Shown here: piece after piece, positions 8,978-18,335 of the stretch | How positions within the stretch are numbered: position 1 is the first letter of the stretch | Layout: each line of letters starts with the position of its first letter | Assembly (NCBI RefSeq): GCF_004118675.1 | Contig: NZ_SDHZ01000002.1 | Coordinates: 682,001-746,000 of the forward strand | Direction of reading: 5' to 3' | Origin: Filimonas effusa | Lineage (GTDB): Bacteria; Bacteroidota; Bacteroidia; Chitinophagales; Chitinophagaceae | Length of the DNA: 64,000 nt | Position numbers and translations under genes: made by a program | The notes under the pieces: generated by a model | Seen by the model: the letters and a program-made list of their open reading frames with translations, nothing else | What the model was told of the DNA's origin: nothing | Databases searched by the model: none

Positions 8978-10375
8978 ATGGACTATCGCATAGAAAAAGA
9001 TACGATGGGCGAGGTAAAGGTTCCTGCTCATGTTTACTGGGGTGCGCAGACCCAGCGTAGCATTGAAAATTTCAAGATTGCCCAGGACATTAACCGTATG
9101 CCCAAAGAGATCATAGCAGCGTTTGCTTATCTCAAAAAAGCGGCAGCACAGGCTAACCTGGAGCTGGGTGTTTTACCAAAAGAAAAGAGTGACCTGATCG
9201 GGCAGGTATGTGATGAGATCCTGGAAAACAAGCTGGATGATCAATTCCCATTGGTAGTATGGCAAACAGGCAGTGGTACGCAAAGCAACATGAACGTGAA
9301 CGAAGTGGTAGCTTACCGTGCACATGTTATTACCGGCGGCGCGTTAACCGATAAGGAGAAAGTATTACATCCCAATGACGACGTTAACAAGTCGCAATCT
9401 TCGAACGATACCTTCCCTACTGCAATGCATATTGCAGCTTACAAGATATTACTCGAAACCACTATTCCCGGTATCGAGAAGCTCCGTGATACGCTTGCAG
9501 CCAAAAGCGCCGCTTTCATGCATGTTGTTAAGATAGGCCGTACACACTTCATGGATGCTACGCCGCTTACCGTAGGACAAGAGTTCAGCGGTTATGTATC
9601 GCAGCTGAACCATGGTTTAAAGGCCATCAAAAATACGCTGGAACATTTGAGCGAACTGGCTTTGGGTGGCACGGCAGTTGGTACCGGCATCAACACTCCT
9701 AAAGGTTATAGCGAAGTAGTTGCCAAAAAGATCGCCACACTTACCGGTTTGCCTTTCATCACTGCAGAGAACAAATTTGAAGCACTGGCGGCTCACGACG
9801 CTATCGTTGAAGCCCATGGCGCTTTAAAGACTGTTGCTGTAAGCCTGATGAAGATCGCCAATGATATCAGGATCTTAAGCTCAGGTCCACGTTCAGGTAT
9901 CGGAGAACTGTTTATCCCTGATAACGAGCCAGGTTCTTCTATCATGCCGGGTAAGGTTAATCCTACACAATGTGAAGCATTGACTATGATTGCCGCACAG
10001 GTATTGGGTAACGACGTCGCTATTAACATTGGCGGCGCCAATGGCCATTTTGAGCTGAATGTATTCAAGCCTGTAATGATCTACAACTTCCTGCACAGCG
10101 CGCGCCTGATTGGCGACGGTTGTGTAAGCTTCAACGATAAATGTGCAGAAGGCATTGAGCCTTTACATGACAATATCAAAAAGCATGTAGACAACAGCCT
10201 GATGCTGGTTACAGCTTTAAATACCAAGATCGGCTATTATAAAGCGGCGGAGATCGCCCAGAAAGCACATAAAGAAGGCACTACCTTAAAAGAAATGGCA
10301 GTGAAGTTAGGCTACCTGACTCCTGAAGAATTTGATGAGTGGGTGGTACCTGCTAAAATGGTAGGAGAATTATAG
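8978..10375 (+). CDS. fumC: Class II fumarate hydratase
   Basis: 465 residues, full length for the class II fumarase/aspartase superfamily. Visible: [14 protein letters not shown] near residue 100, [11 protein letters not shown] near 145, the catalytic [20 protein letters not shown] segment near 187, and the family signature [11 protein letters not shown] near residue 320. The serine of that loop acts as the catalytic base. The G-R-T-H-x-x-D-A-T-P-L form and overall length fit fumarase rather than aspartase or argininosuccinate lyase. It interconverts fumarate and L-malate in the cytoplasmic TCA cycle without an iron-sulfur cluster. A strong terminator follows 20 bp after the stop. Confidence 0.97.
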   Translation: MDYRIEKDTMGEVKVPAHVYWGAQTQRSIENFKIAQDINRMPKEIIAAFAYLKKAAAQANLELGVLPKEKSDLIGQVCDEILENKLDDQFPLVVWQTGSGTQSNMNVNEVVAYRAHVITGGALTDKEKVLHPNDDVNKSQSSNDTFPTAMHIAAYKILLETTIPGIEKLRDTLAAKSAAFMHVVKIGRTHFMDATPLTVGQEFSGYVSQLNHGLKAIKNTLEHLSELALGGTAVGTGINTPKGYSEVVAKKIATLTGLPFITAENKFEALAAHDAIVEAHGALKTVAVSLMKIANDIRILSSGPRSGIGELFIPDNEPGSSIMPGKVNPTQCEALTMIAAQVLGNDVAINIGGANGHFELNVFKPVMIYNFLHSARLIGDGCVSFNDKCAEGIEPLHDNIKKHVDNSLMLVTALNTKIGYYKAAEIAQKAHKEGTTLKEMAVKLGYLTPEEFDEWVVPAKMVGEL

Positions 10376-10394
10376 TTTATAATAAAATCTAAAG

Positions 10395-10426
10395 AAAAAA
10401 GCCCGGAAGTGATCCGGGCTTTTTTT
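10395..10426. terminator. Bidirectional intrinsic terminator between fumC and the lipoprotein gene
   Basis: GCCCGGA (10401-10407) pairs with TCCGGGC (10413-10419) around a 5-nt loop. An A-run on the left and a T-run (10420-10426) on the right extend the stem. It reads as an intrinsic terminator on both strands and so serves the two convergent genes. It touches the stop codon of the leftward gene. Confidence 0.9.
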
Positions 10427-11297
10427 ATAAGGTAGATACTCTTGCCCTGAACTGCCCGCTTATATTTATCGTTCCCCCGGCAGCTGCCACTGCAGCGCCG
10501 CTGAAAGTACCCTGGGCTATGCGGGTAGTGTTATCGTAAGAAGTGATGGTGATGGTAACATTGCCTCCCGCGGCCGCATTGTTTGGTCTTGCCGCATAGA
10601 TCTCCGTTGAAGTACTGGCTTTTGCAAAAAGGTAATCGGCAGCGGTTTGCGTATTATACGTATCGCCTGCATTAAGTGTACGTGCGGTGGACAAAGCCAT
10701 TACCAGCCTGAAGGTGGTGTCGGCATTGGCAGCGCTTCTGCCCACAATGGTGAACGCATTTACACCGCCGGTTTCGGTAGAAAAGTAGGCGGTATCGATG
10801 GTTCCGTTATAGCTTTTAGCAGGATCGGAAAACTGCCAGGCAGTGGCCGACTGGTTAGGATCACCGGCACCGCCGCCATCTGTAGCTGTTACAGAAAAGC
10901 CGCAGGTAGTGGTATCGAAACTTACCGTAAAGTCGCTGGTAATGGGCAGAATGGGTGTACCTGTTGCGCCTAGTTTTACTTTATAGGAACCCACTACAGA
11001 AAAATAGCCTGAATCGACAAAGGAGATCCCGTTCAGCGTATCTGTACTTATGTAGTAAGAACCGGGTTTATTGATGGTAAGGGAAACTTCTGCGTAGTTG
11101 GAGTCGTTCATGACAACACCTGCATCGTAGGTACCGTGGATGGTGATACCGGAGCAGTTGCCGTTTTCATCTTTTACAAGGGCACCGGTAGCCGGCGTTC
11201 CCCCGCTGCCGGTTTCCAGGCTATATTCTTTGGCGCAGGAGGCCAGTAAGCAGACAGCTGAAAACAATACGATTCCCTGGCGTAATAACTTTCTCAT
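10425..11297 (-). CDS. Uncharacterised lipoprotein
   Basis: 290 residues. A signal peptide with lipobox L-L-A-S-C (Cys21) is followed by K-E-Y-S-L-E-T-G-S-G-G, a common Bacteroidota lipoprotein start. The rest is predicted beta-rich and low in charge. An N-terminal module holds a pair of cysteines (NCSGITIHG near residue 48, TTCGFSV near 130). A Gly/Ala/Asp linker (TDGGGAGDPN) separates it from a C-terminal module ending in I-A-Q-G-T-F-S-G and I-S-G-Q-F-R-A-R-V, a pattern seen at the end of several uncharacterised Bacteroidota lipoprotein families. I cannot assign a function. Neighbouring genes give no clue. Confidence 0.8.
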   Translation of the reverse strand: MRKLLRQGIVLFSAVCLLASCAKEYSLETGSGGTPATGALVKDENGNCSGITIHGTYDAGVVMNDSNYAEVSLTINKPGSYYISTDTLNGISFVDSGYFSVVGSYKVKLGATGTPILPITSDFTVSFDTTTCGFSVTATDGGGAGDPNQSATAWQFSDPAKSYNGTIDTAYFSTETGGVNAFTIVGRSAANADTTFRLVMALSTARTLNAGDTYNTQTAADYLFAKASTSTEIYAARPNNAAAGGNVTITITSYDNTTRIAQGTFSGAAVAAAGGTINISGQFRARVSTL

Positions 11298-11408
11298 TTA
11301 CAACAAATTGTATTTATGTCAATGACATGACATCCCTTGCTGAAGAGGGTTGCCGCCATCAACATCATCTATCTTGCATATTTGATGCCGTTTTTTATCA
11401 GATGGATA

Positions 11409-12407
11409 TTATACCAATAACGCTGCCTTTTGGGTTAAATTGTTTGCTTCGGCGAGTTCCGCAATATTTTTAAGGGTGGTAATAGCGATCTGGGAGAGGG
11501 CTTCGGCGGTAAAGAATGCCTGGTGGGCTGTTACAAGCACATTAGGGAAGCTCATCAGCCTTTGAATGGTATCGTCGGTGATGATATCGTCGGAAAGATC
11601 GCGGAAGAACAGTTTTTCTTCCTGTTCGTATACGTCGATGCCCAGGGCGCCTATTTTGCCGGCTTTCAGGGCTTCAATTACAGCTGCGGTATCTATGAGT
11701 CCACCCCGGCTGGTATTGATGATGGTGACGCCTGGTTTTACCAATTCCAGGGTATCTTTATTGATCACGTGCCTGGTTTGCTCTGTCAGCGGGCAATGCA
11801 GTGAAATGATATCGGATTGTTTCAGTACTTCTATCAATGGCAGGAACTCCACGCCTGCTGCTTCCATTTCTTTATTGGCAACCAGGTCGAATGCGAGGAT
11901 ACGGCATCCGAATCCCTGCATGATGGTACAAAAGGCGCGGCCGATATTACCGGTTCCCAGTACGCCAACAGTTTTGCCGTGGATATCGAATCCGAGTAGG
12001 CCGTTCAGTGCGAAATTCTGTTCGCGGACGCGGTTATAGGCTTTATGCGTTTTACGGTTCAGGGTAAGCAGCATGGCAACGGCATGTTCAGCCACTGCTT
12101 CGGGTGAATAAGCCGGCACGCGACATACCCGAAGGCCGTAGCGTTTTGCCGCTTCGAGGTCTACGTTATTGAAGCCGGCGCAACGCAGGGCAATGATCTT
12201 TACGTTCAGGGCAGAGAGCTGGATGATCACCTCTTCTGTGACCTTATCGTTCACGAACACACATACTGCATCACTTCCCTGCGCCAGGTTAACCGTTTGA
12301 AGCGTCAATTCAGACTTATGATAAACGATATCAAAACCGTAGCTGTCATTAAACTTATTGAAGAATGTTTTGTCGTACTGCTGTGTCGAAAAGAAAATGA
12401 CCCTCAT
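11409..12407 (-). CDS. ldhA: D-lactate dehydrogenase (2-hydroxyacid dehydrogenase family)
   Basis: 332 residues. The NAD-binding motif G-V-L-G-T-G-N-I-G-R lies near residue 148 with the acceptor Asp in LAFDLVAN. The family signature LHCPLTEQTRHVINKDTLE is near 200, and the catalytic Arg, Glu and His lie in INTSRGGLID, GIDVYEQEE and V-T-A-H-Q-A-F-F. The H-Q-A-F-F-T form and overall similarity to E. coli LdhA type favour D-lactate dehydrogenase over glycerate or phosphoglycerate dehydrogenases. It reduces pyruvate to D-lactate with NADH. It is monocistronic and divergent from the DUF4886 gene, with a 66-bp gap. Confidence 0.9.
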   Translation of the reverse strand: MRVIFFSTQQYDKTFFNKFNDSYGFDIVYHKSELTLQTVNLAQGSDAVCVFVNDKVTEEVIIQLSALNVKIIALRCAGFNNVDLEAAKRYGLRVCRVPAYSPEAVAEHAVAMLLTLNRKTHKAYNRVREQNFALNGLLGFDIHGKTVGVLGTGNIGRAFCTIMQGFGCRILAFDLVANKEMEAAGVEFLPLIEVLKQSDIISLHCPLTEQTRHVINKDTLELVKPGVTIINTSRGGLIDTAAVIEALKAGKIGALGIDVYEQEEKLFFRDLSDDIITDDTIQRLMSFPNVLVTAHQAFFTAEALSQIAITTLKNIAELAEANNLTQKAALLV

Positions 12408-12473
12408 AAGAAATGAATACCTTTAGTGGCATTGCTAAGATAAACAGAGAACAGTATTAATCATTCAACCAAT

Positions 12474-13439
12474 ATGCTATTAATTATGAGAGAAATACTC
12501 AAAAACTACCGGTTTGCCTGCCTTACAATTTGTTTGTTCCTATTTGCTTCCGCACCAGCGCTTGCGCTTCCTTTAAAAGAAGATACCCTGCACCAAAGCG
12601 CCCTTGCCAAAAATGATACACTCCGTTTGTTCATTATCGGTAACAGCTTTTCACAGAATGCTTCCAAGTACCTGCCTCAGCTGGCAGCAGAGGGCAAGCA
12701 CCCTTTAAAAATAGGCCGCGCTGAATTACCCGGATGCCCCATGGAAAGGCATTGGCGCCATGCCGCTGCTGCAGAGGCTAATCCTGCCGACAGTAATGGC
12801 ATGCCTTATAAAGGTAAGTCGTTGCGTACGCTGCTTTCCGAAGACAAATGGGATATCGTGACCATTCAGCAGGCGTCTGTCTTTTCTTCCGATTCCAGTA
12901 CGTATTATCCCTATGCGCGTAACCTGTACAATTATGTAAAGTCTATTTGTCCCGGTGCAGAGGTGGTGATCCACCAGACATGGGCGTATCGTTCCGATGA
13001 CAAGGTTTTTGGGCAAACAAGTCCTGCGCCTCATAAAACGAATGCCAAAGATGCAGAGGAGATGTACCTGAAATCACGTGCGGCTTATCATAAAATTGCA
13101 GGGGAACTGAAGATACGTATACTTCCTGTTGGGGATGCTTTCTGGAAGGTGACCACAGATCCGGCCAGGCAGTTTAAAAAAGATACATCCTTCAATTATG
13201 CCAATCCTGTTTACCCGGCGGTGCCTGATCAAACCAATTCATTACATATGGGGTACAGGTGGGAAAACAAGAAGTTCGGTTACGATGGGCATCATGCCAA
13301 TACAGCGGGTTGTTTTTTGGGAGCGCTGGTATGGTATTCGAAGTTATTTCATGAATCGCCGCAAAAGCTCAAGTATTGCCCCGGGGGTGTGAGTGCGGAG
13401 TTTTGCTCTTATCTTAAGAAGGTAGCGGCAAAAGAATAG
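12474..13439 (+). CDS. Secreted DUF4886 protein (SGNH-hydrolase-like)
   Basis: 321 residues, or 317 from the in-frame ATG at 12486. A signal peptide ends near APALALP. Family features: LRLFIIGNSFSQNASKYLP near residue 44 (an SGNH-like block I with the nucleophile Ser in G-N-S), the P-G-C-P-M-E-R-H segment, DIVTIQQAS near 128, VIHQTWAYR near 165, and G-Y-D-G-H-H-A-N near 275, which supplies the late histidine. DUF4886 proteins are common in Bacteroidota glycan loci and are thought to be hydrolases or esterases; substrates are largely unknown. No glycan genes adjoin it here. Confidence 0.85.
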   Translation: MLLIMREILKNYRFACLTICLFLFASAPALALPLKEDTLHQSALAKNDTLRLFIIGNSFSQNASKYLPQLAAEGKHPLKIGRAELPGCPMERHWRHAAAAEANPADSNGMPYKGKSLRTLLSEDKWDIVTIQQASVFSSDSSTYYPYARNLYNYVKSICPGAEVVIHQTWAYRSDDKVFGQTSPAPHKTNAKDAEEMYLKSRAAYHKIAGELKIRILPVGDAFWKVTTDPARQFKKDTSFNYANPVYPAVPDQTNSLHMGYRWENKKFGYDGHHANTAGCFLGALVWYSKLFHESPQKLKYCPGGVSAEFCSYLKKVAAKE

Positions 13440-13579
13440 AGATAATATTACACATTATATTCCAGTACCAGTAAGCGTTGATAGCTTTTTAGCAACAGTT
13501 TCTTTAAACATTTTAATAAAAGTTACAACGCTTCCTCCTCTTCTCTCATGACATTATCCAGGCAATAAAAAAGAACAAA

Positions 13580-14098
13580 CTAGCTCTTCAATACCGGGCG
13601 TTGGCGGGGAGGGATCTTTATAGCCGGGTTGAGATTCGGCAGTATTTTTCTTAAGCTTGTTATGTCTTTACCTGAAGCATCTACGAACGTCCAGTTAACA
13701 CCATTATCTGATGAAATTGCAATGAGTGTAGATGTATTCTGTAAAATTCCTTCCGGCATTTTAATCTCTATATGCTGCGCTATAGTTGTCTGCCATTCCT
13801 TTCCATACATTACCATTTGGGCAGGTTCACCAAAAGTCACTTTTTCGAAATTGATTCCTTTTTCTTTCATTTCATCGATCCCTTTCTTCACCACTTCAAT
13901 CATTTTAGGAGCCCCTCCCATCGATTTAACTATTGACGGATAGGTATAAAGTACAAAGGTCTTAAGATCGCCACTGATAAGCGCTTTGCCCATATTAGCT
14001 GCCTGCTGCTTTAAATTCGCTGCAGCATCTTTCACCTGCCCAAACGAGGCCGTAAATAATACCAAAAGGAAGATAGAAGTGAGGCTAAAGGATTTCAT
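13580..14098 (-). CDS. Small secreted protein, possibly NTF2/SnoaL-like
   Basis: 172 residues. A cleavable signal peptide (MKSFSLTSIFLLVLFTASFG) is followed by an alpha-beta domain: an N-terminal helix with K-Q-Q-A-A-N-M-G-K-A-L-I-S-G-D, then strands with F-V-L-Y-T-Y-P and N-W-T-F-V-D. The order (helix, S-G-D-x-x-x-F, strand-rich remainder, W-x-F-V-D near the end) recalls the NTF2-like fold, which is an inference from the pattern. The proline-rich basic tail I-K-I-P-P-R-Q-R-P is unusual. It starts 7 bp after lspA and is probably the last gene of that unit. No function assigned. Confidence 0.75.
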   Translation of the reverse strand: MKSFSLTSIFLLVLFTASFGQVKDAAANLKQQAANMGKALISGDLKTFVLYTYPSIVKSMGGAPKMIEVVKKGIDEMKEKGINFEKVTFGEPAQMVMYGKEWQTTIAQHIEIKMPEGILQNTSTLIAISSDNGVNWTFVDASGKDITSLRKILPNLNPAIKIPPRQRPVLKS

Positions 14099-14105
14099 AT
14101 ATTAT

Positions 14106-14765
14106 CTACTCCACCGGTGTTCCGGCTTCTTTTTCTTTGGCGATTTTGTCTTTGCTTTGGGGGAAGAACTTTTGCTGCCAGATGAGGATGGCTATTACGC
14201 CGGCTGAAATGGAAGCATCTGCGAGGTTGAATACGGGGCGGAAGAATTCGAACTCTTCGCCGGCCCAGAAGGGGAACCATTGCGGGTAATGCGCATTGGT
14301 GATCAGCGGGAAGTATAACATGTCAACCACCTTGCCATGCAGGAAGCTGGTGTAGCCGCCGCCTGCGGGGAAGATCTTCGCAACGTTCTGCATAAAGGGA
14401 TCGCTGTTCTCGAAGATGAGGCCGTAGAACATGCTATCGATAAGGTTGCCCAATGCACCGGCATAGATAAGGCCTGCACAGATGATGAATCCTTTATGAT
14501 ATTTTTGAGCAATGAACTTACGCAGGTAAAAGGTACCGATAACAACCGCCACCAGTCTGAAAAGGGTAAGTAAGATCTTGCCGATGCCGCCGCCAAATTT
14601 CCAGCCCCAGGCCATTCCCTCGTTCTCAACAAAGTGAAGGCGGAACCAGCTGCCCAGCACGCGGTGCTCTTCACCTATGTAATAATTGGTTTTAATATAG
14701 ATCTTCAATGCCTGGTCTGCCAGCAATATCAACACGATCAGCAACACCAAATGTTTTCCTTTCAT
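14106..14765 (-). CDS. lspA: Lipoprotein signal peptidase II
   Basis: 219 residues, four membrane segments. The two catalytic aspartates are Asp110 (G-A-L-G-N-L-I-D) and Asp183 (F-N-L-A-D-A-S-I); the conserved N-E-G segment and Asp148 (H-G-K-V-V-D-M) are also present. It is about 50 residues longer than Proteobacterial LspA because of an insertion between the third and fourth segments (about 115-175) and a basic C-tail. It cleaves the signal peptide of diacylglyceryl-prolipoproteins in the inner membrane, including the SusD and other lipoproteins in this window. It has its own promoter within the end of the murF/alr gene. Confidence 0.96.
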   Translation of the reverse strand: MKGKHLVLLIVLILLADQALKIYIKTNYYIGEEHRVLGSWFRLHFVENEGMAWGWKFGGGIGKILLTLFRLVAVVIGTFYLRKFIAQKYHKGFIICAGLIYAGALGNLIDSMFYGLIFENSDPFMQNVAKIFPAGGGYTSFLHGKVVDMLYFPLITNAHYPQWFPFWAGEEFEFFRPVFNLADASISAGVIAILIWQQKFFPQSKDKIAKEKEAGTPVE

Positions 14766-14800
14766 ATACTTGTAAAAAGGGTCGTTATTTATTAGTGGGC

Positions 14801-14832
14801 CAAAGATAGGGGCTTTTTTTACTATTCCTCAA
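14801..14832 (-). promoter_or_regulatory. Promoter of lspA (TTG-N21-TATCTTTG)
   Basis: On the minus strand a TTG (14830-14832) and a TATCTTTG (14801-14808) are separated by exactly 21 bp, close to the Bacteroidota TTTG-N19-21-TANNTTTG pattern. The upstream half lies inside the last codons of the murF/alr gene. The leader to the ATG is about 30 nt. Confidence 0.65.
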
Positions 14833-17287
14833 CATATACCCGCTTTACCCGCTGGCCTATGGCAGTAAGTATTTCGTAGGCAATGGTGCCACTCCATTCA
14901 GCCACCTGCTGAACGGGAAGGTTGGGACCAAAGACTTCTACCAGGTCGTTTTCGGTGATGCCGGGAATATCGGTAACATCTACCATGAGCATATCCATAC
15001 AAACGGTGCCTACTACCGGCGCCAGCTGGCCTTTGATCCACACTTTGCCGTTGCCATTGCCCAGTTTCCGGCTGTATCCATCGGCATAACCGATGCGGAG
15101 GGTAGCAATGACCGAGTCGCGGGATAGCTGGCCTCTGCGGTTATAACCTATTGTTTCTCCTGCTTTTACGTTTCGCAGCTGGGCAATGGTGGTGGTAAGG
15201 GTGGCCACTGTTTTCAGCGACAGCTGGTGCGTATTGGCGGAATCAACGCCATATAATCCTATTCCCAGCCTAACCATATCGAACTGAAGGGCAGGCAGGC
15301 GGAAGATGGCGGCGGAATTGGAAAGGTGGCGAATAAACGGATACCCCAGCGCCTCCTGTATTTTGTGGCAGTTTTCGCGGAACCTGGCGGCCTGTTGCCC
15401 GGTGAACGCATCTTCGGCAGGGTCTTCGCTCGCTGCCAGGTGGCTGAATACGGAGCGGACCGCTATACGGTTACCATACCGTTCGAGCAGTGCCTTCAGC
15501 GCAGGCATATCGTGCGACTCAAAACCCAGGCGATGCATACCGGTATCGAGCTTCAGGTGAACGGGATAAGATTCCAGCGCCTGCTGTTCCAGGAAATGAA
15601 GAAAGGATTGCAAGACCGGAAACGAAAACAGCTCGGGTTCCAGGTTATACTGTACGAGCGTTTCGAAAGCCGCTTCGTCGGCATTCAAAACCAGCACGGG
15701 CAGGCTTATCCCTGCTTTGCGGAGGTCAACCCCTTCATCGGCATAAGCCACTGCGAGATAATCGACCTGGTGAAATTGTAAAACACTTGCCACCTCGGCG
15801 CTGCCGCTGCCATAGCCAAAAGCTTTTACCATTGCCATGAGACGGGTGCCGGGTTTCAGCTGCTGCTGGTATTGTTTGAGGTTGTGACTTAAGGCGGAAA
15901 GATTTATTTCCATCATCGTCTGATGCACCCTGCGGGCCAGCATGGTCACCATTTGTTCGAAGGCAAATAAACGTGCGCCTTTCAGCAGAATGGCTTCGTT
16001 ACGGAAATGATTGGCGTTCACCTGTTGCAGGAACTGTGCAGTACCGGTGTATTGCTCTACCCGCGCGGGCAGGCTGGCTAATGCCGCTTTCCATTGCTGC
16101 CATAAGGGGCCTATGGTAATAACACGCCCTACCTGTTTCTGTGCCAGCATATGCGCTACGGCATGGTATACCGGTTCGGGCGTATGTTCCGGCAGATCGG
16201 ACAGGATCACTGTTTTGCTATGAAACTGTTGTTGCTGTTGCAGGAACTCCAATGCAATGGCAAACGAGCTAAGATCGAAGCTATAGCTATCGTTGATAAG
16301 GGCGCATCCGTTCAATGCCTGTACCAGTTGCAGGCGCATGTCTACGGGTTGCAGCAGTAACATTCTTTCCGCGATACTATCATCGGGCATTTCACTATGC
16401 AGTAATACTGCCCAGCATGTGATGGCGTTGCGCACAGACGCTTCATCGGTGAAAGGAATAACGATGGTACGTTGCTGCCCATTATATATAGCGGTGATGC
16501 TTGTTGAGTGTGCGGCTCTTTCGGTGCCAGTGATATATAAGTCGGCTTCTTTGGTATGGCCGGTGGTAAATAACGGTACTTCAAGATCCTGGGCGGCCTG
16601 TTTTACCCTCTCGTCGTCGATAGCGCAGAAGAGCAGTTGCACCTGTTTAAACAGCAGCATTTTTTCCTGCAGTTTCTGCTGCCAGCTGCTGAAGCCTTCG
16701 TTATGTGCTTCGCCGAGGTTGGTGAAGATGCCGTAGGTGGGTTGTATTATGTGCTGCAACTGCTGCATTTCGCCGGGCAATGAGATGCCTGCTTCGAAGA
16801 TGGCCAGCGAATGATGGCTGTTCATTTGCCAAACACTTAGCGGCACGCCTATCTGGGAGTTGTAGCTGCGCGGGCTGCGCACAATACGTTCATCGGGTTG
16901 CAGGAGCTGGAAGAGCCATTCTTTTACGATGGTTTTACCATTACTGCCGGTTATACCCATTACGGGATACTGAAACCTGCTGCGGTGCCTGGCGGCTATG
17001 AGCTGTAATGCTTCGAGCGTGTTGCCGACCACGAGGCAGGAAACATTTTTTATTTCGGGAGGCAGGGTATCGTGCTGGATCATAAAGAACCTGACACCCC
17101 TGTTATAGGCTTCGCGGATATACTTGTGTCCATCGCGCAGGGAAGTTTGCAGTGCAATGAACAACGAAGTTTCCGGGAAAGAGATCCGCCTGCTGTCGGT
17201 AACGAGGTACTGAATTTCGCCGGCGGCATGATCCTGGATAAGGCTGCCGCCGGTAAAACCGGCGATCTCAGCAATAGAATAGGCCAT
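14822..17287 (-). CDS. murF-alr: Bifunctional UDP-MurNAc-tripeptide:D-Ala-D-Ala ligase / alanine racemase
   Basis: 821 residues, two enzymes in one chain. Residues 1-450 are MurF: the Mur ligase ATP loop G-I-T-G-S-N-G-K-T near residue 112, the N-L-G-E-A-H motif near 190, and a C-terminal domain with LINDSYSFD near 330. Residues 455-821 are alanine racemase: the PLP lysine in A-M-V-K-A-F-G-Y-G-S-G near 487, then LKLDTGMHRLGF near 575, the phosphate-binding region RLGIGLYG, and C-M-D-M near 765. The racemase makes D-alanine and the ligase adds D-Ala-D-Ala to the precursor, so the fusion joins supply and use. The same fusion is known in other Bacteroidota. It follows terC by 57 bp. Confidence 0.96.
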   Translation of the reverse strand: MAYSIAEIAGFTGGSLIQDHAAGEIQYLVTDSRRISFPETSLFIALQTSLRDGHKYIREAYNRGVRFFMIQHDTLPPEIKNVSCLVVGNTLEALQLIAARHRSRFQYPVMGITGSNGKTIVKEWLFQLLQPDERIVRSPRSYNSQIGVPLSVWQMNSHHSLAIFEAGISLPGEMQQLQHIIQPTYGIFTNLGEAHNEGFSSWQQKLQEKMLLFKQVQLLFCAIDDERVKQAAQDLEVPLFTTGHTKEADLYITGTERAAHSTSITAIYNGQQRTIVIPFTDEASVRNAITCWAVLLHSEMPDDSIAERMLLLQPVDMRLQLVQALNGCALINDSYSFDLSSFAIALEFLQQQQQFHSKTVILSDLPEHTPEPVYHAVAHMLAQKQVGRVITIGPLWQQWKAALASLPARVEQYTGTAQFLQQVNANHFRNEAILLKGARLFAFEQMVTMLARRVHQTMMEINLSALSHNLKQYQQQLKPGTRLMAMVKAFGYGSGSAEVASVLQFHQVDYLAVAYADEGVDLRKAGISLPVLVLNADEAAFETLVQYNLEPELFSFPVLQSFLHFLEQQALESYPVHLKLDTGMHRLGFESHDMPALKALLERYGNRIAVRSVFSHLAASEDPAEDAFTGQQAARFRENCHKIQEALGYPFIRHLSNSAAIFRLPALQFDMVRLGIGLYGVDSANTHQLSLKTVATLTTTIAQLRNVKAGETIGYNRRGQLSRDSVIATLRIGYADGYSRKLGNGNGKVWIKGQLAPVVGTVCMDMLMVDVTDIPGITENDLVEVFGPNLPVQQVAEWSGTIAYEILTAIGQRVKRVYVEE

Positions 17288-17344
17288 AATACATTATGTT
17301 ATATACAATAGCAACGCTACTGTCAACTATATCACCTGCTGTTA

Positions 17345-18325
17345 TTACAGGGAGCCATCTTTAACTTCGGGTGGCACACCTTTCCGGGCAGCATAGAGGG
17401 AGTACAGTATAGAGCCTGCTATACATACTACGATAACGGCCAGCGATATATAAATAGATATACGGATGTGGAAAAACTCGATGAGCATTTTCACACCTAT
17501 AAAAACCAATACAACTGCGATACCCTGCTGCAGGTAATCGAATTTGGAAACGGCGCCGCGCAGCAGGAAGAAAAGACTTCTTAAACCAAGTACCGCAAAG
17601 ATGTTGCTGGAGTAGATCACGAGCACATCATCGGCTGTAAAAGGCTGGTCGGCTCTTTCCCGTACCAGGGATACTACAGTGGGGATGCTGTCGAGTGCGA
17701 ATACGATATCGGTAGCGGCAAGCATGAGCACCACCATGGCAAGACTGGTGAAATAGATCTTGTTGTTATGCTTCAGCAGGTAACGGCCTTCGGGCGGAAG
17801 GTTGGTGACCCTGAATAACCTGGTAGCCCAGATATAGATCTTCGATTTTTCGGGTTCGAATTCTTCTTCTTCTTTCTTTGCAAACAGCTTGATACCGGTA
17901 TAGAGCAGGAAAGCACCAAAAACATAAAGCAGCCAATGAAACCTGGCGATAAGCTCAATACCCAGTGCAATGAACACTACACGGAAAAGAATTGCCAGCA
18001 GAATACCTATGAGCAACGCTCTTCCCGAATCCTGCTCTCCTACTTTAAAGAAGGAGAAGATAAGGATGAACACGAAGATATTATCGATACTAAGACTCCA
18101 TTCCATGAGATAGGCGGAGACGTATTTGGTAGCCACCACGGCATCTTTTTCGAACCAGAGGAAGACCCAGAAGGCCAGCGAAAGTCCCACCCAGAACAAG
18201 GTTTGGATAAGCGCTTTTTTGATGGTGATGGTGGCGTTCTTTTTACTCATCAGCCCCAGATCGAACAACAATGCTATTACCAGTACGAGACCAAAAACGA
18301 GATAGATCAACTGATTCGTGCTCAT
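17345..18325 (-). CDS. terC: TerC-family integral membrane protein
   Basis: 326 residues with about nine membrane segments. The TerC core is seen in the acidic transmembrane motifs W-S-L-S-I-D-N-I-F-V-F near residue 75 and A-A-T-D-I-V-F-A-L-D-S-I-P near 205, whose aspartates are typical of the family. A charged cytoplasmic loop (KKEEEEFEPEKSK) lies near 155. Related proteins (Alx, MeeF, TerC) export manganese or help load metal onto secreted proteins; the older link to tellurite resistance is indirect. It lies 10 bp after gldG and before murF/alr, so it may share a transcript with both. A metal-handling role is inferred from the family. Confidence 0.92.
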   Translation of the reverse strand: MSTNQLIYLVFGLVLVIALLFDLGLMSKKNATITIKKALIQTLFWVGLSLAFWVFLWFEKDAVVATKYVSAYLMEWSLSIDNIFVFILIFSFFKVGEQDSGRALLIGILLAILFRVVFIALGIELIARFHWLLYVFGAFLLYTGIKLFAKKEEEEFEPEKSKIYIWATRLFRVTNLPPEGRYLLKHNNKIYFTSLAMVVLMLAATDIVFALDSIPTVVSLVRERADQPFTADDVLVIYSSNIFAVLGLRSLFFLLRGAVSKFDYLQQGIAVVLVFIGVKMLIEFFHIRISIYISLAVIVVCIAGSILYSLYAARKGVPPEVKDGSL

Positions 18326-18335
18326 TGATTTTTAT

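Noticed and set aside
17288-17344. TTGACA-N15-TATATA promoter of sigma-70 type before murF/alr
   Set aside because: Bacteroidota housekeeping promoters use TTTG/TANNTTTG; the spacing is also short, so the match is probably chance.
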